In this document: positions 1 through 11,699 of the stretch, piece by piece
Layout: each line of letters opens with the position of its first letter
How positions within the stretch are numbered: the first letter of the stretch is position 1
Assembly: GCA_015680685.1 (NCBI GenBank)
Contig: MNCI01016169.1
Coordinates: forward strand, 1-61,467
DNA length: 61,467 bases
Origin: Gnetum montanum
Lineage: Eukaryota; Streptophyta; Gnetopsida; Gnetales; Gnetaceae
Direction of reading: 5' to 3'
The notes under the pieces: model-generated
Seen by the model: the letters and a program-made list of their open reading frames with translations, nothing else
Databases searched by the model: none
What the model was told of the DNA's origin: nothing
Program-made: the position numbers and the translations under genes

Positions 1-256
1 TTCTACACATAAAGTAAAATCTCCAACTACTATTGATCTTAATGAAGGTAATGATAGAAATTACAATGAAGAAAATTGAAATGAACCAATGCAAGCAAAA
101 ATATCATATGCTCATGCTAATTCTTATTATCCTAATTTTACATTCATTTTTTACCAGGATGAACAATTTAGATGGAGAGACTTACAAGATAACATTATCT
201 TACCATTTAAATGCTAATCACCATCCAAAAATCTATAATATTGATGCCTTACTATA
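1..256 (+). pseudogene. Retrotransposon gag N-terminal fragment
   Basis: The forward strand encodes a broken reading frame (roughly MQAKISYAHANSYYPNF, then WRDLQDN) that lines up with the start of gag in element C (29440-29580), where the same order MPMQT..ITYAHTS...FIFHQD...WRDLQGN is seen. It is cut by the window edge on the left and by another element near 257. It is probably the start of a gag polyprotein from the same Ty3/gypsy lineage, now dead. There is no other support than this alignment by eye. Confidence 0.5.
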
Positions 257-257
257 G

Positions 258-850
258 TGTCTAAGACTTAGTCAAAAACTGGTAGTGAAAAATGATCCTT
301 AAAAGTTATTATATTTAGTAGTCAAAAATTAATACACATCCTTCACTTTCCACTATTATTCAGAACAATAAGTAATGGTCTAACCTATTCACTATCCACA
401 GTTGGATACATGAATCTAGCATTAAATAGTTTCTCTACCTCTTATTTCATCGCTTTCTTTAGGTTTAGATTCAAAAGACATTGAGGTTGATGGTGTTGCT
501 TAACTACAGGGTCTATGTATATTCAATGTTGGCAGATGCATGGGTTGATTTCTGTGATCTCATCATATAACCACACAAACATTGTTGGTCATTTTTTCAC
601 TATCTTGATAATTAATTTTTTCTCCTGTTGTTTACTAAGATTAGCATTGATAATTAATAGTCTACCATTGTTAAGAAACATGTATTCTAGTATATTCAAT
701 AATTACTTGACTTCTATAGGATTTGATTCTAGTTTATTAGGAATCTCTAACTTTTCCCATTTCATCACTTCATCTTGTTGGTTTTATACTTTTCAAAGTT
801 GTATTTTTAATCACTCTATCTCATTTTTTATTCTATATAGGTTCCTTGGA
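258..850 (-). pseudogene. Ty3/gypsy pol fragment (linker and start of reverse transcriptase)
   Basis: Read on the minus strand, frames with several stops and shifts show the pre-RT linker of Athila-type pol (an LxxLEYMFLNN stretch, then a Q-x-CLLNLNLKKAMK region, then EVEKLFNARFMYPTVDSE and KWRMC-like residues). This matches the segment just before the RT core in plant gypsy elements. The same linker occurs again at about 1560-1800 (-) in element E, so this is a second copy and not part of E. It is non-functional. Confidence 0.5.
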
Positions 851-879
851 TAACTCTAATTTTTTAAAGTAACCTCTAT

Positions 880-1800
880 TTCTTTTTTAAATATCTAGTG
901 CCCAAGAAAAATTCCTTCTTTGATTACGAAGTCACTTTTCTACTAGTTGAGTTTAAGATTTATCTCTACACAACATTTCAAGACTTATTTGAGATGATCC
1001 AATGCTTTTTCAAAAGCAAAACCATAGGTGAAGAAGTCATCCATGAAGACTTCTACAAAATTACTAACATGCTTCTGAAAGTAACTAAGGACATAGTGTT
1101 GAAATGTTATAGAGACTAAATATAAACCAAAAGGCATCTTCTTATATGCAAACATTCCCTAGGGACTTGTAAATGTAATTTTAGTTTGGTCTCTTGGAGC
1201 TATCTAACTTTTATTGTAACCATTGTAGCCATCTAGAAAGTGATAATACTTATCCCCTACAATTGTATGCAAGACTTGGTCAACAAATGACAACCAAAAA
1301 TTTTCCTTGAATGTTTCCAAGTTTAGCAATCTAAAATCAATGTAGATCCTCCACTAGGCTTTCTTCTTAAGTATAATCACAAATGGGCTTATCCATTCAC
1401 TTTCTTCTATAGGACATATAAATCCCACTTTTAGGAGTTTTTTCAATTTCTTTCTTCACAACTTGCTTTAATTTGGGCTTTAGTATACACTATGATTAGC
1501 ATTTAGGCTTCATGGTAAGATTTATGTAGATTCTATGCTAACATATACATAGATAAATCCCTATTATTTCATGATATGATCAAGTAAAGATTGTTGGTCA
1601 TTTATTGACTACCTCAAGTAACTTTTGTTGATGTTTTTATGTGAGGTAATCATTCACAATTACCGATTTGGCATTTTTCAAGAATACATACTCAAGAGAT
1701 TCCAATAACATTTTGAGTTCTATGGGTTTTAGTTCTACTTTTGTTAAAATTTCTAACTTTTCCCAATACATCTCTTCTTCTTACTTGTTTTCTACTTGGG
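880..1800 (-). pseudogene. Reverse transcriptase domain of element E
   Basis: Minus-strand translation gives a recognisable Ty3/gypsy RT in pieces: VKKEIEKLLKVGFICPIEES and EWISPFVIILKKK near 1470-1360, then WRIYIDFRLLN, then YYHFLDGYNGYN, PRDQTKITFTSP, FAYKKMPFGL, and the catalytic motif FMDDFF near 1050 (YxDD-type, with Phe in first place), followed by a KSDFVIKEGIFLGH-like block. This order of RT motifs is that of plant Athila/Tat RTs. The frame is interrupted by stops (for example in KKKA*WRIY), so it is dead. Upstream (about 1560-1800) lies the usual pre-RT linker ELKPIELKMLLESLEYVFL. Confidence 0.75.
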
Positions 1801-4325
1801 AAAGTTTCTATTTAATGCATTTCATCTCATCCATCATATTAATCTAAGCATCTGTAATGGCTTCTTTTGGTTCCATGCATATTATAGACTTATGATAGGA
1901 ACTTTTGCACACAAGCTTTTTCTTAATATATATGACATGTTGTGATGTTTCTTTTTTTGAATATCTCAACTTTCTACATATAGTTGCATCCTAAATCACT
2001 ATACATGATGCATGAAACTCTTTGCTTCTAAATGAGGTGGAATTTCATCTTTCATAGGTAATGAAATAGGTGATCAAGGAATTGAAGCATGTAATTGAGA
2101 GTGTTGGTGAGAATGAGAAGCATAAGATATAGATTAAAAATGTAGAGTGTCTGATCTTTGGAACTTAGAAGGATATTAATGATGAGTACGAGCATGAGTG
2201 GTAAAGCCTTTAGGAGACATAGGTTGGTGGACATAATATCCATATGGGTCTAGCTACTTGTAGGAATATTACTATCTTGGTGGTAGCATACTCTACAACT
2301 ATGGATTTTTCCACTACTATTAGGAGTATTCTTAAGGTTCTAGTGGAGCCTCGTTGGATAATAATGTTGCTAATGATAGGGCTACCAATAGTTTTTTTAC
2401 AAATAAGATAATATCTTAGGCATTTACCTTTTAACAAACTCTTGGTTTAAGGCATAAACCCCAAACTCTTATACATGTTACATGACTAGAGAGTAACCCT
2501 ATGAATGTTCATACTAGCATATGACACACACATCATCATCTATGTCTAAGTTTGCAACCTCTTCCACAACAACTACTTTTTCTTTCTACTAGTAGAAGTA
2601 TCTTTCTTTTTCTTATTCTTGTCTTTGGATCTAACCTACTCTACTTTCTCCTCCATGATCTTTAATGTTGATTATAATTTTTCATCCATGAAGTCCCAAA
2701 TTTTATCAATCTTAGCTAAAATTTTAGTAAGAAACTTTTGCATGGATAAGGTTTTCTATTCAACCACTTATTTTAATCTTGTTTAAAAAGATAGATTTCC
2801 TTCTTTCAAAGAGATAGGTCTTTATTGTACTTTTCTTACTCTCCATATTTTTGAGTTCCCCTTCCTCCTTGGTTACTTGATCAATTATTCTTTGAATTTG
2901 TTGATCTCCCATTTTTTAAAGTCTTCCTTAAGTATAGACCCCAAGAGTTTCTTTGGTTTTATTCCATAGCATATCTATGATGTGCCTCAACTAATCCCTT
3001 TAAAAAAACTCCATGGCATAAACATGCATACAACAATAAATAATACTTTCCTAAGGCTACATCAAGGGACTCATTATTTCTTTGTCTTCATCCTTGAATA
3101 TACTTTTTCAAATTAGACACTGATGAGTACATTTAGTATTTATTGTTAAATGACTCTAGTATCATACCTTATCTTCCGATGAACTCAATTCCAAGGATCA
3201 ATATAAGCTTCTACTTCTTTTATGAGTATCCTTAGGATACTCATGAGCATTTGCTAATCATTCTTGATATTTTAAAAGGCATAAGAATCATGGAAGACTT
3301 ACAAGCAATGTTGTGAATCCACATTATAGCCTCCCTCAAACATAAAAATATTGTTCATGTCAAGTTGCTTGATGTGGTTGTTCCACCAATGCTTTATGGG
3401 AATGTAAATAGCCTTCCTTATATTTATCATGTTGCTTCTTACTAGTAGAGGTTTAGCATAATCATTACATTCATCATATTCTCTATCATGATCATGATCC
3501 CTTCTATGTTGTTTGCTATGCCTTATATCATGTCTATGCTTATGATCTCTATCTTTGTCTCTATCATAATCACCTCCTCTACCTTCATTGATGTTTTGAT
3601 TTCTTCAATTTTTTCACCAACCCATCTTTCATGATATTTTCTTCCTTGTCCATGCTCTTCCTCATTAGAGATTGATGTTGGTAATAATGAAAAGGATGAA
3701 GAACTTAGAGAGTTATTCTCATTTTCTCCTTTTCATGATCCCTTTGATTGTCTCTTGTTGAATGACTTAGGTCTAGAGATAATGAATGTTCTCTTTTTCC
3801 AACTATGAGATTAATGGGACTGTAGCTCCTTTTCTTTTAGCTATTTCATGGCATGCCTCCATGAAATAGTCTTCTTAGAGTTGAGCCTTGATGGGTTGAT
3901 ATGACCTAGAGATGTCATTAGCTAGCTTGTAGTCAATAGCAACAACTTCTAATCCAACGCTCAATAATGCAACCATTAACATTGATGGGACTTCATGATT
4001 AAGTGGCAACACAATGTTATCTTCTAAGTCTCTCCCTCTCATTTGTTCATCTTGGTAAAGAATGAAAGAAAGAACTCTAGATAATAAGGATTTAAATGTT
4101 GGTAGATCATTTTGACTTTAAGAATACATCATTATCATTTTTATTAGTTTTGTTAGTTCCATTGTGAAATTTTTAATAGGTGGAAAATCATTCCTATGAG
4201 AAACATACATTTTCTTAATTAGCATGTGTGACTTAATAAAATAGTAATATGTTCAAAGGATAAATGTTGAAGCTTTTAACAATGATCATAAATGATGTTA
4301 ACTAATCTAGAATACTAGCACAAAT

Positions 4326-4343
4326 TCCCAAGTAACAATTCTA
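4326..4343 (-). other. Degenerate primer binding site (tRNA-Asp type) of element E
   Basis: One base inside the LTR end, the minus strand reads TAGAATTGTTACTTGGGA. Compared with the plant tRNA-Asp primer site TGGCGCCGTTGCCGGGGA it has many transitions but keeps register, and it is followed by TTTGTGCTAG as in A (GGTGCTAG) and D. The call rests on position and on those relatives. Confidence 0.5.
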
Positions 4344-4344
4344 A

Positions 4345-5191
4345 TGATGAGTGGTAAGTATCCCCTATGCCCAACCATGCAAATCATGAGCATTTACATA
4401 TGACATGATTATAATCTATGAACTAGACTAGAAAAATTTTTAGATAGTTAAAACATGGATCCTAGGTCATTATCTTCCCAATTATACTTATCATAGTGTT
4501 TAACTTGAATGGTTTAGTGTACTTGCAACATATGATTAATGTTGTATGGCTATAATTAAAAGAATATTAAAATAGTAATATTTAATCTAATTAATCTAAT
4601 TAATAATAAAGTAAAGCCTAAATTATCCTAAGGGATAATTATTCGTTTCCAACTTGTTGTACATATCCTAAACTCATGCTATTGTCATTGGATTACTAAG
4701 TGTTCAATGTTGGGAAATAGTGCTGGGATTACCAAACCATAATGTGCTCATACTTGGAATTTCTCATACTCATTCCATCAAATTCTAATGTGCATAGAAA
4801 CATAAATTGCTATTCTAAATTCAAGAGGAAGTAAGCATCAAGCTAATTGTATAGAAAATAAATTACATTAAAAGTAATTTTATTTTTAAGTTAAAGTGTT
4901 GTAATGAAGTGAAACAATCTTAATCTTTATTAACTTTCATGCAAGATGTTTAGGTAAAATACATTTAAATAAAGACTTTAAATAATCATTGCAAACCACT
5001 TTGTAGGTACTTACTAACTATTTTCTAACTTGTATGGAATCAAACTAAGAGTCTCCATATAATTAATGTTATGAGTGTTATGAATGCAATAAGTATGCTT
5101 GTATTTATAAACATTTATGTCTACTATGTCAACGTAGTCTTGACTACATCAACACTATAACTATGACAATACTTTAGTGTTGGCATGATCA
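4345..5191 (-). repeat. 5' LTR of element E
   Basis: About 847 bp, bounded on the forward strand by TGATGAG (4345) and GATCA (5191), so TG...CA on the minus strand. The length matches the LTRs of C (848 bp) and D (846 and 861 bp). The inner end is homologous to the other family LTRs (TGATGAGTGG...CCCC...CCAACCAT). On the minus strand a TATA box (TTTATAAATAC) lies near 5110, preceded by repeated TTGAC/GTCAA motifs including the inverted repeat GTAGTCAAGACTAC near 5130-5145. The paired 3' LTR is outside the window or lost. Confidence 0.6.
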
Positions 5192-7419
5192 ACCAAAAGA
5201 CTATTCATCAAGGATTAAATTATTAAACATTTATATAATGTTTTATTACATATAACCTTAAAACTAAGAATTAAAAGTTGATTCACTATTTCCTAGAATC
5301 TTATAACCTTTTGTTGAGTAGATGTTGGAGCAAAACCTTTTTAGGTTATATAGCTACTGATTATTCTTAGAAGTTATTGGTTACCATGGAAAGGATAAGC
5401 AAACTACATCTATATACACAATGGGCCTTTAATGATCAAGAATGTCACTCCTAATGGATAGAACAAAATTGTAGAAACAAAGAATGATGATATTGGAGTT
5501 TGTTCATTAAAAGAAATAAAGGTTTCTTAAGAAGAAATTCATGATGACAAATTAGATAAAAATCAAATCCTATATTGTAATGGGGCTTGTAATTCAAACG
5601 ACTTATATGGGTTAGAATTATATTAGTTAATATTACAAAGAAAAGTTTCTTCAAAGATTTACATTTAGCTTTTTCTTGTACAAATAAAAAACCATTATTT
5701 GCTTTAAAAAAAGTTATAAGTGGAATGAAAGACTTATCTACTTTAACAAGAAAATATAAGAAGGAATCTACTCTAGCTTGGAATATTGGAAAAAACTTTA
5801 TCATACCATTGTTCAACTTGTTATTCTTTATGGATGTGTTATATGAGGTCTTGTTCTATCAAATAAATATTGGAAACAAATATAAGAAATCCAAAAGCTT
5901 TTTTTGCTTCATGAATTTCAAGTGAAAAGACAAAAATAGTATGATAGTATGCTTCTTAAAGTAGAGATGAAGTCATTAGCGTTTGAAGCTATTTGTTAGT
6001 TTATATTTTACACTCATAATCTTTTTGCATCTTCATTAGCTAATATTCCAAAAAAGTGATGATCAAAACCTATGATAAATGGAATATTCAAGAGAACATT
6101 CTCTATTCTTATTGTAACCAAGTTTGCAATTTGGTAAAATAATAAGTATTTCAAAAAATTTGGGAAAATAAAAAAGGAAAAAAATATTTATATCTAGATA
6201 TTATCAAGGAGGCATGACTTCAAAGGCAAACTATTTATCTACAACTATTCCTCATTATTACAATGCCCAATTAGTAGAACATGAATGGGATCCCATAGTT
6301 GAAAGTTGAAATAGGTAGATAGATGAAATTTTTTTGTAATGGTTTACATTGTAACACATTAGATATAGATGGAATATTACAATTGAAATTTTGATGATTT
6401 TCTTCAAATGTTACCAAGAACACTTGTAATTTTTTGAATGATGTGTTTAAAACTCATAGCATGTATATTTCTATTGTCCAAGAGATCTAGAGGATCTATG
6501 AACATAATAAAATTTCAATTTCATGATAAAGTTGAATACAAAGCATTACTCATGAGTTCAAATTTTGTTAAAGAAGCTTAGAATACCAAATAAGACTTAT
6601 TCCAAGCAATAAAAATCAACTAGATGATTAACTAGTTGCAACAACTTCTACGCTAGACCCTAAGTGAGGATGATAAAAGAAATCTTAAGATTTCTTAAAA
6701 ATGGAAAAGAAATGGATGGTTAAATTAGTCCAAAAGAAGAAGTTCCAAAAGGTAGCAAATGTGAATACAAAGAAGTAGTTTCATATTAGCATGAATTTCA
6801 AGAAAAAATGATCGAAGGTCTTGGAATCCAAGGTACAAAAAAATCAAGCATATGATGTAATATCCATAGGATGTTTAGGATTTAATTTTAATTCATTATG
6901 TGCATTTTGGAATTTAAACTTAACTTAGGATGCTTGTTCCTAGCTTAGTAATTATGGTTACATGCCTTGCACCTTTGATTTATCTTTTTACATGTTTAAT
7001 ATTTATTATTTTGTGATAAATTGGAATTAATATCTTCTTTTGGTGCAAGACTATATTAATAGTTTAATGTGATATGAGCTTTTGTAATGCAATTTATCTT
7101 TATTAATTTTTAACCCTTGCAAGGCTATTTTGACATGAGACATAATATTTTAATATAATAAAGGATAGATTTTTTGTTGAGTGCTTGAAGTAGTAAAAAC
7201 TAATTAATTAAATATATGATCATTTAAGTGGATGTGACATGAGCAAATCAATATCAAGACCAAGGAAAAATAGTTAATGTGGGAAAAGGCTAATTCTCTA
7301 ATTTTAGAGAGAATTTAATTTCAATGGTCAATAGAAATTTAATAGTTTTTCTTGGTCCTTTAATAATCCACTAACATTTAGACTAGATGTCATGACACAT
7401 AAATCCCTCTGAAGAATGC
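5192..7419. other. Intergenic / decayed repeat sequence, no gene recognised
   Basis: Very AT-rich. Short open frames at 5451-5816 (-) and 5725-5925 (+) have no recognisable motif. Around 6520-6600 (+) a short frame contains VEYKALLMSSNFVKEA, which recalls the RNase H region of gypsy elements (xEYEALIxGLxxAKE), so part of this stretch may belong to the pol seen from 7420. Nothing else could be named. Confidence 0.4.
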
Positions 7420-8444
7420 AAAGTTGTTAGACAAATATAAAGGAAGTTTAGTCCATATTTTGAACTATCTATGGAAGCTAAAATTAGAAAGTTACTAAGG
7501 ATTAGAATAATCTAATCTCTAAGTTACTTTGTTTCGATAATAAATTTGGTACTAGTTTAAAAAAAGAATGAAGACATAAGATTGTGTGCTGACTTCAAAT
7601 ATTTGAATGAAGCCACAATTAGAGACAAATGTCTATTACTTAGAATCGATGAAATGTTAATCCAACTAGCAGGTTGTTAATTATATCCCTTTTTGGATGG
7701 ATTTTTAAGATATAATCAAATTGTTGATAAAAATGGTAAATACAAGAAAATTTTTGCAACTAAATGAGAAATATTTGCTTATAGGAGAGTGTTTTTTGTT
7801 TTATCAAATGCTAGAACAATATTTCAAAAAAGCATGGACATTAATTTTAAAGGGTTATTTAGAAATTCATAGTAATTTATTTGAATGATATTAAAATTTA
7901 TTTGGATGATATTATAATTTATTCTAAAATAGCTAGAGATCACATTGATCATTTGCAACTAATCTCTAATAAATATGAAAATGTGGTATTTTACTAAATC
8001 CCAAAGGAGGTATATTTTGAGTAAAGATAGGTCATTATTGAAGCATCATATTTTTGAGAAAGGAATGCTTATTGATCAATGAAGAATACAAGCCATCCAA
8101 AACATTGAGCATTTAACAAATAAAATGTTTCTTAGATCCTTCTTTGGGAAAATTAATTTTGTATAAAAGTTGATACTAGGTTTCACTAAAATCACAAAAC
8201 CATTGATATTAATGTTGAAGAAAGACATTGGTATGAAGAAAATAGTTGAATCAAATCAATCTTTAATGAATATGAAAAGGCTATATTGGAGGCTCCATAT
8301 TTAGTCAAACTAAATTTTGATAAAAAATTTTGGTTATATGTATGTGACTCATTTGATATAGTAGCAATTTTTTTAACTCAAAAGACTAGATAAAGAAGAG
8401 GTATCGATGGAATTTTATTGCTATCAATTAAAATGATTAGAAAG
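7420..8444 (+). pseudogene. Decayed Ty3/gypsy pol (RT part), left half of an element interrupted by A
   Basis: The forward strand, in broken frames, shows an RT with CADFKYLNEATIRDKCLL (near 7590-7630), LIQLAGC, FLDGFLRYNQIVD, KKIFATK and RRVFFVLSNARTIFQKSMD, then KPLILMLKKD and a later RNase-H-linker-like block before 8444. At 8445 element A begins; the coding remnant resumes at 14855 with an RNase H / integrase-like stretch. The two halves are on the same strand and in the right order, so A inserted into this older element. It has numerous stops and no function. Confidence 0.65.
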
Positions 8445-9013
8445 TGAAGAGTCATGATTTACTTGGCTTTGATATTGGGCCCCTAGATGTGTTATCGAAT
8501 ATCCAATATTGGGGGGTATAAGCTGGCCTATAAATATAGCGCTTGGGCACACAGTAATAGTTTTGCATTAGTTTTTCATAGTTTTGTTAATAGAGTAGCT
8601 AAACTCTTACAGTTTTATTTTGTAATCTTACAAAATAGTCAGTGAGTGCCCATAGAGTGGATCTAGGTCAATTGTATGGAGTTTTATTTGAGTGGCAATG
8701 TACCTGGACATATTCCATGAACAACAATAAGATCGAGATTAATTCTTATTCATTGCAGCACTTTGACTTAGATTAGATTTACTTTCCATGAAANGGAATA
8801 ATAAAATATAAAATAATAAAAATCATATGCCTCACTCTAGACTAAACCATACATGACAAAGCTACCACTAGTCCAAGTGGGAAGACAGTGAACTGCGATC
8901 AAGGCATAGTGATCTAGATGCGACAACTAATCCCATCCATGGAATTTGACTAAATCATGCGTGAATGCTTGTGATTTGTATGGTTGGACGTAGGGGTACC
9001 TTGCCACCCATCA
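8445..9013 (+). repeat. 5' LTR of element A (internally collapsed)
   Basis: Begins TGAAGAGTCATGATTTACTTGGC and ends CACCCATCA. It aligns with 13178-14854, but about 250 bp present in the 3' copy are absent at the single N (8794), so this LTR is mis-joined or collapsed there. A TATA box (TATAAATA, 8529-8536) is preceded by GATATT/AATATC motifs at 8468-8515. Confidence 0.8.
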
Positions 9014-9014
9014 T

Positions 9015-9032
9015 TGGCACCATTGCTGGGGA
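9015..9032 (+). other. Primer binding site (tRNA-Asp type) of element A
   Basis: TGGCACCATTGCTGGGGA, one base after the LTR. It differs from the complement of the plant tRNA-Asp 3' end (TGGCGCCGTTGCCGGGGA) at three places, each consistent with loss of a CpG by deamination. Confidence 0.8.
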
Positions 9033-9145
9033 CGGTGCTAGATATCTAGATTAGTTATATTATACACGATCGTTATAAAGGTATTAACAATCTATCTCTT
9101 AGAAAAAATTAATATTTTAAGTCACACACATTATTAGACAAAACC

Positions 9146-11607
9146 ATGTCTTCTTCACATAGGACCAATAATGCATCATATGATGAGAACACTCGTAGGA
9201 GAAATGATAGGATATATATTGAAAAACATTGGAGTGAACAACCTCAAGTAGGGATTTCCTATGCTCATTTAGACCCTTACTACACTCAAAGACTACATTC
9301 AACTAATGTAGATAATCCTAGAGAAGATGGAGTAAGTCCTAAATCAAGGAGGGCCTCAAGGCCTAAGACCTCCTCTAAACCTAGACAAGATAAATCAACG
9401 AACCAAAGGAAGAACCATAGGAGCCATGGTGATTCTCATAGTTCCTCATATTCCTCTTCCTCTTCAACATCTAGTTCTGATGAAGATGAACATAGGTATA
9501 GAGATAGAGCTCCACTACAGGGTCAAGATAAAGATAGGAATTAAACCCAAGGGCAAAATCAAAGACATCACAATGAGCATAGACAAGATTATCACAATCA
9601 AACGAATAGAAATAAAAATTTTCATCACAACATGTCTGATGACAATGAATCCTTGTCGGCCATTAAGAGCCTAATGGAGATCATGTAGGTAGTTAAGATA
9701 CCCCATAGGCATTGCAAGGAGAGTTGCCTACCCATTTTTGATATGAATAATATCCCTAAATTTGCAAGAGGCTACGACTTAGATCCATAACATCATCTAT
9801 AAGCCTTCCATGATGCTTATGCCTCATACAACATTGAAAGTGGATGGAAAAAGCTTAAGCTCTTTCCTAGGACATTAATTGATGAAGCTAAAAGTTGGTA
9901 TAGATCGTTGGAACCAAGTTCCATTCACTAGTGGTCAACAATGCTGGAACTTTTCAATGAGAAATACTAAACCTATGAGAGGGTGTCCAACTTGAGGAGA
10001 CAAATCCAAGAGTGAAAACAAGAAAATCATGAACCCTTGGATGTGGCCTTGGATACATACTATTCACTACTACATAGATGTCCTGGCCATGATTTCTCTG
10101 AGGAAAGGCAACTTTTTCACATCATCGATGGGCTTCATAATGAAACAAGGAGACCCTTGGGATGTATGCTCCAGGTCAATTATATGGGCTACAAACCCAT
10201 CAGATTTGAGAGTTGATCAAGTGTATGGCAAAAGAAGAAGGAGAGCTATGCAAATGGGAGAATGTTGAGGAAAACAACCAAGACCCAACTATTCAAAAGA
10301 AAAGGGTCCATATCTATGATGAGGAAAAGGAGGCAACTCTCAATGAGATGATTTTACAACAAACCTTACCAATACAAAATTCTCTTGTTGAGCTTGAAGC
10401 AAAGTTGGATAAGATGTCAAAATTAATAAATGAGAAAGTTAAAACTTGCATAGAAACCATAGAGGAAAGAGTGACACAAAGCAAATCAAGCAATCACAAC
10501 AAAAGGAGGAAAAAGAACCAAGAAATAATTAGGAACACTTATCAGCAACCAAGAAACATGACTGAAGAAAGTAAGGCTATAGACTCAACCACAAATGAAG
10601 ATAATGGATGTGACATTTGCATATATGATCATTTGAAGGGCCATTGCATGATCTTGTTGCATTTACATAAGAGCTAGGTAGGTGCATTAAATCTGAAGTT
10701 TGTATAGAAGTACATGCCCAAGAGATTTCCTCTTCCACATAGTAATTTTAGACAATTCCAAAACCAACTGTACTATCCTAGGGGGACTTATTACCAGCCT
10801 CAACATTGGCAACAACCATAGTCATGGGGGAGGCCACCATCAAACCAACCCTATACTTTCTACCAACCAAAGCCACATGGATATTATGTTTAACATCTTG
10901 TTTCACCAACTAGTTTTACTTCCTCTACTTCAAATCACTACTACCACTCTCCAAAATATCATTATCTTGCAACATCTTATACAAGATCACCACCTCACAC
11001 CTCTCACCCTACATCATATCCTCAACATTTTTATACTCACCTTCACCAGATGTTACCTCCAACAACACAGGAAGGTTCAGCATCATAACATTAATAAGAG
11101 AATGTCACTTGTGCTGTGAACATACATGTAAATGATGACACTAGTATATCTCAACCACAATGTCAAAAATACCCCTTTTAAAGGAAAGTCCATAAGTCAA
11201 GGAAAAGCACTCATGGACATACTATATCACCTGAACCAACACAAGGCCAATCTAATGCAACAACCTTCCTCACAAAAATGATGTCTCCTAATCATATGCA
11301 AAAGGCAACAATCATTAGCACTTCAACATAAGACATAAACGATGAACCTATCATTGTGGAGAGACAAAAGAATTCATGCATAACCAATAATGATAAAGGA
11401 TGTAGTTGTGGGTTGGAAGTTCAAAATATTAACACAACCCCTATACTAGCCCACCATAAAGTTCAGGAGCAAGTGTGTGAACAAAAGCTAGTCTGTGCAG
11501 TAGTCACTAAACCAGAAGACACCCAGTGGCCTAAAAATGAAAATATAAAACTATTTCAAAGATGCATGGAAGTAATTGATTTGCTTATCAATTTTGGAAT
11601 TTTCTGA
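9146..11607 (+). pseudogene. gag of element A (degenerate)
   Basis: An open frame starts MSSSHRTNNASYDENTRRRN at 9146 and runs into an Arg/Ser-rich stretch to a stop at 9542. The gag core follows in other frames: DMNNIPKFARGYDLDP near 9740, FHDAYA, KLFPRTLIDEAKSWY near 9870-9900, and a second open part at 10213-10677 with an acidic, coiled-coil-like region ending in a variant zinc knuckle (C-DI-C-IYD-H-LKGH-C, 10609-10647). A last open part at 11356-11607 matches the region just after the protease in C, but the protease itself is missing. Gag packages the RNA into particles. Frameshifts and stops make this copy inactive. Confidence 0.7.
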
Positions 11608-11699
11608 TTCTTCATANTTCTTTGCATGGTGTGATTCCCATAAAAAAAATAAACTAGGATGGTAATTCAAAGCACACCCCTTAGACACAATAATGGGCT

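Larger units (their letters stand above)
870..5191 (-). mobile_element. Element E: Athila-like Ty3/gypsy LTR retrotransposon (5' portion, degenerate)
   Basis: On the minus strand the order is 5' LTR (4345-5191), decayed tRNA-Asp-type primer site (4326-4343), gag (about 4250-2480) and reverse transcriptase (about 1800-880). Gag shows the shared core FMFEGGYNVDSQHCLQVFHDSYA near 3390-3280, an Arg/His-rich stretch near 3480-3560, and a zinc-knuckle remnant near 2530. Stops and frameshifts are frequent. RNase H, integrase and the 3' LTR are not seen; the element is broken near 870, where a different pol fragment begins. It is the only member of this lineage in the window with visible pol, so it represents the autonomous type on which A, C and D could have depended. 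Confidence 0.7.

Noticed and set aside
3000-4000. CRISPR-like or satellite arrays
   Set aside because: No regularly spaced identical repeats; the window is eukaryotic.
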